5,025 bases of DNA from Candidatus Bathyarchaeota archaeon. Its GTDB lineage: Archaea > Thermoproteota > Bathyarchaeia > Bathyarchaeales > Bathyarchaeaceae. A program made the translations under genes and the position numbers. The DNA lies in the NCBI GenBank assembly GCA_003662715.1, contig QMYO01000168.1:1-5025 (forward strand), read 5' to 3'. Below the pieces are notes generated by a model. The model was not told the origin of the DNA and did no database searches. It was given only the letters and a program-made list of their open reading frames with translations. Within the stretch, counting starts at the first letter, position 1. Every line of letters starts with the position of its first letter. Of the stretch, positions 1 to 5,025 are shown piece by piece.

Positions 1-420
1 CCAGAGGGTTTCATTTATCCACGCCATTGTTTCTGGTGAGACTGGTGTCATGTTTGTGTAGAACCAGTAGTATGTTTCATTCCACCTGTTCCAATAGGTG
101 TTCACAGCAATACCCATCCAAGCATTCACAAACAGTTCATCACCGGGTACTACTGGATTTGGATCATAAACTATACCGACATCAAGGCCTTGCCTTGTTT
201 CGTTCCAGCCGAATTCTCCTTCGTACACTCTTTTAACGTAGAATTGGTCATTAGTTGTACTTAGGTCTCCGTCCAAGTCCAATGCGCCGGTTTCAGGGTC
301 TATTGTCCATTTTCTGTAACCCCAAAGACCCCACTCAGGAGAACCAACAATAACACTCCAAATCTCGTACCTATAAGAAACATCACCCCATTGGAGTTCC
401 TCAAGGTGCCAAGTCACTGG
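1..420 (-). other. Trp-rich C-terminal part of the slice (residues 1536-1675)
   Basis: Thirteen Trp occur in 140 residues, in two clusters (1556, 1565, 1568, 1573 and 1636, 1645, 1648, 1654), with sequons at N1608, N1649, N1658 and N1671. DPETGALDLDGD at 1576-1587 is acidic and could bind a metal such as calcium, though it is not a canonical EF-hand or RTX motif. IVYDPNPVVPGDELFVNA (1618-1635) has the P-x-x-x-x-G-D-x-[LV]-x-[VF] form often seen at the start of Ig-like or CARDB-like domains. The protein continues beyond base 1. Confidence 0.5.
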
Positions 421-3400
421 TTGACCCCAGGACACACGGACAACTTTGATATGTGTCACATTCGGATACGCAGTGTACACCACGCCATTTATCGTCACAT
501 TATATATAACTAGATCTTCAGTGTAGGAATAGTCAGGACTGTATGGGTAATCATAGGTAGAACCAAGGTCGTCGTAGTGATACCTGGGTGGTACACCCCA
601 CTGTCTGTCGGTTTGCAAATACCAGTCTAATGGCACCAAGTCGTACCATACATTAGTATCTATGTAAACACGGTAATACAAATAGGCTAGACATATGAAT
701 CCGTGCCTATCTGTCTGTATTGTTGTGTTATAGGTTTCACCAGTTTTACTCCAAGTGAAGGTATCGGGTATATACCCTGTGGATTCACCAAGTTCTAAGA
801 TTACCACTCCTACGAACTCGAAGTCATCGAGGTTCTTTAATTCTAATTTTGACCCATTAATTAGATACAGAGTATAAACGTAAGTATTATTCTCCCATAT
901 ATAGTACTCGTAGGGCTCTGCGTTTGCTGTGTAGTAAATAGTGCCATTCACTGTCACGTTATAGAAAACCACTCTTACATTCTTGGTCACTGTTAAAGGA
1001 GTCCCGTTAAGTAAAGTTATTGTGCCAGCACCGTCGTAACTGGCGGCATGCAATTCTATTAAACTATCTCTGTCATATATTCCTTTTTCTGTTAAGTTTC
1101 CAAGAAAGAATGTGAAGCCTGTTTCTACAATATCCCAGCAGCCAATTCCAGAAACCTTTGTATATAAACCTTTATTCTTAGTTATGTGGATGATATTTCC
1201 ATCCACGTTAATGTATCCATTCTCAGATCCCTCATCGTAGTGAATAAGGTACAATGACCCATTTACCAAAGCATAATCATCCTCAGGAACAACTCCGCCC
1301 ACACTCTTTGGCTGTTGTAATGGCCCTGATGACCATCGCCAAAATCCTTCGTACTCGTAACTTACGCCTTCATATGGAAGCTCTACTTTTTCTCCTCCCA
1401 CTATTGTGTAATACCAAGTCAATAAGAAGTCTTCAGGTACAATTATAGATTTTCCGTCATATTCTCCAACGTAGTATTTTGAAGGCCACTCAACATAATA
1501 TCTCTTACCGTCTTCTCCTTCAAAGTAATACATATACATGTACTCATCGTCATACTCTAGGTATATCCTTGTTCCATTTTCAAGTAGAAGATAATTCTGT
1601 AGCTTCTCAGTGTCCCAGTGGAAGAAGCCATCTGAAACGTTAAGCCAAATTGTTCCATTTACAAGTGTATAATACCCACCGAACTCAACAATCATTCTAC
1701 CGATTTTTTCAGATTCCATGAAATCATTATAACTACTTAGCCATATTACTTCCCCGATTCCTCCTTCGCTTACGTCAACTAGGAAGTAAGATCCTCTTCT
1801 CCAATCCCAGCGTGGAGACTTCATGTATGTTATGATATCATAGGTTTCTCCGCTATTACTATCGTATATTGTCGCAGTATATATGATTACGTGGTATGCC
1901 TCGTACACGAAGACTTTTGTTCCATTTTCTAAAATGTAATAACGTTTGCACTTCTGTGTAGCTGGATCCCATTCTTCAACTAGCAACCTATATTCGTATT
2001 CTTGCCCGTTCCAGTATTTTATCTCTTTTAGCGGCAATTTTTCGCCATTTATCATTATGTAAGGTTTACGTACTACAAGATATTTCTTACCAGTCGACGT
2101 CTCTACGTAATCTGTCATTGTGGGAGTCGGCACATACACTTCCACGCTTCCATTTTTAATAGTGTAGACAACACCGTGGATCCATTCTTCTACAAGATGT
2201 TCTCCCATCCACGGCTGAGTCCAATCGGGGCCATATGTCCAATTAAGTAACTTAACATCGAAACTATATTGTTGATTAGTGGCGTGTTCAGTAAAGCTCA
2301 TATTTACTCTAATAAGATACCTTCCATCTTCTGTGGTAAATGCAGTATAATTGTTTACGACCAGGTATGGTTTGTTAATAACTGTGTCCTTGTGGTGCCC
2401 TCCTATCCATTCAGTCACCCATTCACCTGAAGTTTGATTAAAGGAATAATACTCGTATGTATCATCTCCATAAACTTCTTTATGAGTTTCATTGTAAACT
2501 ATCACTTCTGACGTGTTTTCTCTGAAGTTTATTGTTGTAATGATTTCCACATTGCTCCATATCGCTTCACTTTCGCTCCAATACCAGTCCCAGCAACTAA
2601 ATCTAACTCTCACACCATCAACATCAGTAACAAGACTACTACCGCCTTCAACTTCAACTTCAACTATGAACCATTGGTTTGGATCAGTGGCGTAATACCA
2701 ATCTCTAGCGGTTTTGCCGTTTTGATCTCTAATTCTAACGCTGACTACGGGTTTCTCCACGGAAATTACTGTAGCATGATTTTCTATCCATGTATAATTC
2801 CTTGGGTAAAGCTCGCGATCAATACTGAACACACGATATTCTAAGTATAAGTCTTCTCCGAGTTTTCCTACGAATTTTCCTTTAAATTCCAATACTATTT
2901 TGTTTTCTTCCACGGTTTTTGTTCCATTTATAAATTCGTAAAACTTCAGTTCAGGAGGTACCTCCTCAATTTCCCACTGTCTTCTGTATTCGACGTACTG
3001 TCCCCACTCGCTTTCTTTGAGTGTGCTGTTCCAGTACTCATAGAGTAGGTAATAGGTAAAATTGTTATTCGCATTGTCGTAGAACAAAAGCAATTCAGGT
3101 TGAGCATACCAAATCTCCGTAGAGGCTTCATATTCTCCTGCTGTATCATTCCACCAGTAATATGTTACGTTGAATTCTTTGCGTTCGAGCTCTATCCACT
3201 GTTCTTTTAAATAGGGCCCAAATACCCATTCTCTTGTTATTATTGTGGCATTTGGATCCCAAACGTATGTATCCGAGGTTTCATCGTATACCCAGCCACC
3301 GTGGTAAACTCTGTATTCTTCATGCCAACCTGTCACATTAACGTATATTTTCATGCTCCATGGGAGCTGTATTATCACACTGGCATTACTGAACTCCTCA

Positions 3401-5025
3401 TCAGATATACCCGTTACATTCAATCTTATGATAAATGTCTGATTAACCCCAATACTTCGGATCAGTTCATAATCTGTGTTTAATATCTCTGCTATGTATG
3501 TACCTCCGTACATTATGTCAAAGTATACTGCCACTTCATCCCATGGGCCGCCTACAGCAACTTCCCTGTATAGGCTTGACTCGCTTTCCCACCAGTAAGA
3601 GGAACCTCTAATGTAGTTGCTTTCATTATCCCATATACTTAAACTTACATAGTAGATTCCCTTTGGAGTCAAATCGTTAAACTGACCGACAATTGTGAAT
3701 TCATATTTCTCCGTGTCCTCACTCATAGTTGTTTGAGTTCGATTTAGCGTGAAGAACTCGCCTGTACTGCTACTGCCGGAAGTATCTGACCAGTTAGAAA
3801 TGGATGACTGAGTATACCACCAGTCTGATGAATAATCATAGCTGATTGTAAGAGAGGCGGAAATATTTATGGCATACATGTACCAATTCATTTCTATTCT
3901 TCCTAGTTCGGTGCCTTCTTCAAACAGCATTTTCGGTATTGTTATGTTTACTTTCACCGGAGCATTTAGTGCAATCCAAGTGTCAGGTGTAACCAAATAC
4001 CAGCCGGTAGTTGCGTTGTAGCAGAATATGTCGTATCGTGCTTTGGGGCCGAATTCCCAGCTTATATCTCGATATGACCAGGTCCATCCCCAACTATCGT
4101 TATATAGTCGCCACCATACTCTTATCTCTGGTGGCAAATTCGCTACTGATGGATCAACGTAGATGGTGTCTTCGGTTTCGTAGTAAAGTAGCTCGCTAAA
4201 GAACGGTATAATATGCAAAGTATACGTCGTGTCGGCTACCCAGTTTCCTATTACTATTTTGAATCCTATGAGATCTGCAGTAGCGTTTTCCATAGCCCCT
4301 ATAGCTTCTCTTGAGTTAAAAGGCACCGAACATTCTGGAGTTCCAAAATCGTAAGCTTGATAATGTTCAATGAAATTGAAATCGTTGTCATAAAAGTCTA
4401 TGGATACAGATTCGATTGTTGCTCCATTATCTATGGAAGCATTAAATCCCGTTAAGAATTCAACTGCCCTAGGTTCAGCAATTATGAGAATCTCCACAGT
4501 GCTGCTGTCTGCAGTTTCATTTGAAAATGTTATGAATAATTCTCCTTCAATAAACGAGAAGTTAAAGAACGTTAGAACTCCTAGTTCCTCATTATAAAGT
4601 ATATATACGTTCGGTTCTCCTGTTGGTTCTCCTTCTCCTTCACCTGGTGGTGGTCCTTCTGCTCCCCCTGCTACTACAACGAAGTGGTGTTCTGTGTCTG
4701 CAGACCAGTCTCTTATTGTTACTGTGAATTTTACGCAACTCGCTCCAATCTCTGATGCTTGTAAAGCTATATCTTCGCCGTCCACGCTTATAGTTGCTCT
4801 ATCCGTACCTAGGTTCCTAGTTGCATAATTACTCAAAACGTTAAATGCATTGTCACATAGATCTATTCTTAGCGAATCAATTATTGCGCCACCGTCAATG
4901 CCTAGATCAAGTTCTTGCAAATCTTTTACACCGTCAACGGTGACGTAGATTAGTAGGTCTATGGTTTCGCTATCTTTTGAACTGTTTTTGAAGACGATTT
5001 CAAGTCCGTTTCCAATTTCCGTCCA
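1..5025 (-). CDS. Internal fragment of a giant aromatic-rich, sequon-rich surface protein (partial at both ends)
   Basis: The minus frame with codons ending at 5025 was read codon by codon and has no stop in 1675 codons; neither end of the gene is present, so no start can be chosen. The product has about 75 Trp, about 147 Tyr, about 48 N-x-S/T sequons, 8 Cys (residues 57, 97, 232, 335, 811, 1026, 1296, 1445) and an excess of Asp/Glu over Lys/Arg. Alternating hydrophobic strands and N-G or D-G turns indicate beta structure throughout. Internal repeats conserved at protein level (two 155-residue copies; NGT hairpins) show the frame is real. Ile is most often ATA and Arg mostly AGA/AGG, as in many thermophilic archaea. 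No membrane span or catalytic motif is visible. Inferred role: exported surface protein such as an S-layer component, stalk or adhesin. Signal peptide and anchor would lie outside the window. A viral or element-borne structural protein is an alternative. The reading frame is nearly certain; the function is not. Confidence 0.97.
463..510 (-). repeat. YNVT segment, copy 2 (residues 1506-1521)
   Basis: VIYNVTINGVVYTAYP is the partner of the segment at residues 1353-1367, one residue shorter after N-G. It keeps the first sequon (N1509) but has lost the second, because NGT has become NGV. The pair is the closest sequence repeat in the C-terminal third and is spaced about 153 residues apart, which suggests a larger duplicated module with diverged flanks. 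Confidence 0.75.
901..972 (-). repeat. YNVT segment, copy 1 (residues 1352-1375)
   Basis: The core VFYNVTVNGTIYYTA (1353-1367) closely matches the copy at residues 1506-1519. At DNA level plus-strand bases 943-963 match 484-504 at 17 of 21 positions, and all four differences are transitions. It contains two overlapping-style sequons (N1356, N1360). Looser relatives occur at residues 841-847 (VIVYNET) and 1046-1052 (VIIYTAT). Confidence 0.75.
1489..1617 (-). repeat. NGT-type hairpin unit 3 (residues 1137-1179)
   Basis: WDTEK (1137-1141) is followed by the core NYLLLENGTRIYLEY (1144-1158) and the closing strand DGKRYYVEW (1172-1180). Trp-to-NG spacing is 13 residues against 15 in unit 2. The middle is exceptionally aromatic, with Tyr at 1158, 1162, 1164, 1166 and 1167. 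Just upstream, YTLVNGTIWLNV (1119-1130) is a further copy of the core. More diverged cores follow at 1251-1260 (YALVNGSLYL), 1336-1342 (ITLLNGT) and 1386-1392 (LYLINGS). Confidence 0.65.
1831..1983 (-). repeat. NGT-type hairpin unit 2 (residues 1015-1065)
   Basis: LVEEWDP (1015-1021) leads to the core YYILENGTKVFVY (1029-1041), a strand VIIYTATIYD and the closing SGETYDIITY. The unit matches unit 1 in order and spacing. It also shares a 13-base exact DNA match (ttgttccattttc on the plus strand, 1917-1929) with unit 3 (1569-1581). It holds sequon N1034 and C1026. The preceding segment has a further N-G turn (YIMINGE, 989-995), so the array may be denser than the three units listed. Confidence 0.65.
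2071..2196 (-). repeat. NGT-type hairpin unit 1 (residues 944-985)
   Basis: The unit starts with LVEEW (944-948), has the core YTIKNGSVEVYV (954-965) and ends in TSTGKKYLVV (976-985). It aligns with unit 2, which also starts with LVEEW followed by an aromatic-x-[LI]-x-N-G-[TS] core and a G-[KE]-x-Y closing strand. Distance from N of NG to G of the closing motif is 21 residues here, 25 in unit 2 and 23 in unit 3. It carries sequon N958. Likely two beta hairpins per unit. Confidence 0.65.
2521..2760 (-). other. Candidate beta-sandwich module with VEVEVE strand (residues 756-835)
   Basis: Residues 760-772 (VVSVRIRDQNGKT) show the alternating hydrophobics and D-x-N-G turn common in Ig-like domains. 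They are followed by WYYATDPNQW, a strand IVEVEVEVEGG-like at 787-795, VDGVRVRF at 802-809 and a W-D-W-Y-W cluster at 812-816 beside C811. The pattern of at least five strands with short turns fits a small beta domain. Family assignment cannot be made by eye. Confidence 0.4.
2647..2664 (+). repeat. Perfect hexanucleotide repeat, ttcaac x3
   Basis: Three perfect copies of ttcaac lie back to back and encode Val-Glu-Val-Glu-Val-Glu on the minus strand. This is the clearest short tandem DNA repeat in the window. A unit change here would keep frame and lengthen or shorten a beta strand by two residues. Confidence 0.9.
3001..3360 (-). repeat. Aromatic tract with 11-residue Trp periodicity (residues 556-675)
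   Basis: Trp lies at residues 556, 567, 578, 589 and 600, an exact 11-residue (33-base) spacing, then at 610, 624, 625, 639, 665 and 674. On the plus strand the Trp codons read cca at 3358, 3325, 3292, 3259 and 3226. The tract also has about 15 Tyr and sequons at N563, N592, N619, N626, N655 and N666. Two turn motifs of the form aromatic-[ND]-x-T-x-[GD]-x-Tyr occur at 580-587 and 625-632. Outside the Trp the 11-mers are little conserved (G-W recurs at 566-567 and 577-578), so this may be regular strand-turn geometry, not a recent sequence repeat. Confidence 0.6.
3601..3756 (-). other. Candidate Ig-like beta-sandwich module (residues 424-475)
   Basis: The stretch has strand FFTLNRT, strand YEFTIVGQF, then LTPKGIYYVSLSIWDNESN. 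The G-x-Y-x-V-x-L-x-I-x-D-N pattern resembles the final strands of Ig-like or FN3-like domains in surface proteins (G-x-Y, alternating hydrophobics, then D and a turn). The full domain boundaries cannot be set by eye, and the assignment is inference from the strand pattern only. Confidence 0.4.
3721..3837 (-). other. Ser/Thr-rich low-complexity segment (residues 397-435)
   Basis: About 18 of 39 residues are Ser or Thr, including an SGSSSTG run at 416-422, with sequons at N411 and N428 and a WW pair at 402-403. The segment could be a flexible linker or a site of O-glycosylation. It separates the preceding beta-rich region (residues 356-396) from the Ig-like candidate that follows and overlaps that module's first strand. 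Confidence 0.6.
4057..4116 (-). other. Trp cluster (residues 304-323)
   Basis: Six Trp fall within 20 residues (W304, W305, W312, W314, W316, W323), with Tyr at 308 and 318 and a sequon at N309. It opens the aromatic-rich part of the protein just after tandem copy B. Alternating placement (312, 314, 316) suits a beta strand with one aromatic face. Such faces occur in carbohydrate-binding and stacking surfaces, but no known binding module is recognisable here. Confidence 0.7.
4207..4560 (-). repeat. Tandem domain copy B (residues 156-273)
   Basis: This is the second copy of the 155-residue-period domain. Its key positions match copy A: I198-D199, G201-A202, I209-D210, D213-N214, F216-N217, Y222, G228-T229, W262 and A264-D265-T266. 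Here the conserved block reads IDFYDNDFN. Copy B has gained sequons at N169, N195 and N247, and it has a single Cys (232) at a site not occupied by Cys in copy A. The divergence (about 29% identity) points to an old duplication, not a recent one. No third copy follows: downstream the composition switches to Trp-rich sequence. Function is unknown; the fold is likely a beta sandwich, by inference from the strand pattern. Confidence 0.85.
4612..4671 (-). other. Pro/Gly/Glu-rich interdomain linker (residues 119-138)
   Basis: The segment between the two tandem domains reads AGGAEGPPPGEGEGEPTGEP. It is acidic, lacks hydrophobic core residues and has a Pro-Pro-Pro run, which suits a flexible or extended hinge exposed to solvent. 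On the plus strand it appears as a low-complexity stretch of ggttctcc and ttctcc units, the likely source of local expansion or contraction. It shows that copies A and B are separate folded units. Confidence 0.8.
4672..5025 (-). repeat. Tandem domain copy A (residues 1-118)
   Basis: This is the first of two copies of a beta-rich domain. Residues 1-118 align without gaps to residues 156-273, an offset of exactly 155 residues. I count 34 identities in 118, with 24 of them in residues 8-67. Shared landmarks are I43-D44, G46-A47, I54-D55, D58-N59, F61-N62, Y67, G73-T74, W107 and A109-D110-T111. The block around residues 43-62 reads as an I-D-G strand-turn followed by IDLCDNAFN. The copy carries two Cys (57 and 97) that could pair with each other; neither is kept at the matching site in copy B. 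It probably begins upstream of the window. I do not recognise the domain family. Confidence 0.85.

Noticed and set aside
27..236. Plus-strand open frame of 69 codons
   Set aside because: It is antisense to the continuous minus-strand frame, is rich in Ser, His, Arg and Cys in no recognisable pattern, and has no protein-like strand or repeat structure. The same holds for the plus-strand frames at 1254-1448, 2513-2695, 3301-3483, 4011-4199 and 4400-4597.
1576..1587. Calcium-binding motif in residues 1576-1587 of the protein coordinate system (bases 265-300)
   Set aside because: The acidic D-P-E-T-G-x-L-D-L-D-G-D run resembles a Ca-binding loop but does not match the EF-hand, RTX or dockerin consensus; kept only as a remark in the C-terminal feature. 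The coordinates given in this entry are residue numbers.
2946..3149. Minus-strand open frame of 67 codons in another frame
   Set aside because: It overlaps the giant frame in a shifted register and lies inside the Trp-periodic tract, where the main frame shows clear sequons and motifs. It is a shadow.
4599..4607. TATA-like stretch (gtatatata) resembling an archaeal TATA box
   Set aside because: It lies inside the open frame and encodes V-Y-I-L of a normal strand; no gene start follows on either strand.
1..5025. Membrane anchor, signal peptide or catalytic domain
   Set aside because: No run of about 20 hydrophobic residues is present, the true N- and C-termini are outside the window, and no protease, hydrolase or nucleotide-binding motif could be found in the translation.
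1..5025. CRISPR array, tRNA, rRNA or insertion sequence
   Set aside because: No regularly spaced identical repeats, no cloverleaf-like segments and no terminal inverted repeats or transposase frame were seen; the window is coding throughout.

Overview
The window is entirely protein-coding. Reading the minus strand with codons ending at base 5025, there is no stop codon from 5025 to 1, giving 1675 sense codons. Neither the start nor the stop of the gene lies in the window, so this is an internal slice of a very large gene whose N-terminus is upstream of 5025 and whose C-terminus lies beyond base 1. I numbered residues 1-1675 within the slice (residue n occupies bases 5026-3n to 5028-3n). I recognise no named family and give no gene symbol.

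The encoded protein looks like a giant extracellular or cell-surface protein built from beta-rich modules. By hand count it holds about 75 Trp (4.5%) and about 147 Tyr (nearly 9%). It also has about 48 N-x-S/T sequons, only 8 Cys, and an acidic bias with few Lys. No hydrophobic stretch long enough for a membrane span is visible.

Codon choice leans to ATA for Ile and AGA/AGG for Arg, with overall GC below half by eye. Together with the sequons and the giant beta-rich surface architecture, this suggests a thermophilic archaeon, perhaps of the Thermoproteota, or possibly an archaeal virus or element. That is inference; no taxonomic marker is present.

Layout from N to C (high to low coordinates): two tandem copies of a domain with an exact 155-residue period (5025-4672 and 4560-4207), joined by a Pro/Gly/Glu linker (4671-4612). 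Next come a Trp cluster (4116-4057), a Ser/Thr-rich stretch running into an Ig-like candidate module (3837-3601), and an aromatic tract with Trp spaced every 11 residues (3360-3001). A second Ig-like candidate with a VEVEVE strand follows (2760-2521), then an array of diverged beta-hairpin units carrying a Y-x-L-x-N-G-T core (about 2208-826). A pair of related YNVT segments (972-901 and 510-463) and a Trp-rich C-terminal part (420-1) complete the slice. The modules probably form an elongated, glycosylated stalk, S-layer-like component or adhesin. The repeat families and the periodic Trp pattern are the most unusual content. There are no RNA genes, mobile elements, CRISPR arrays or intergenic regulatory regions.
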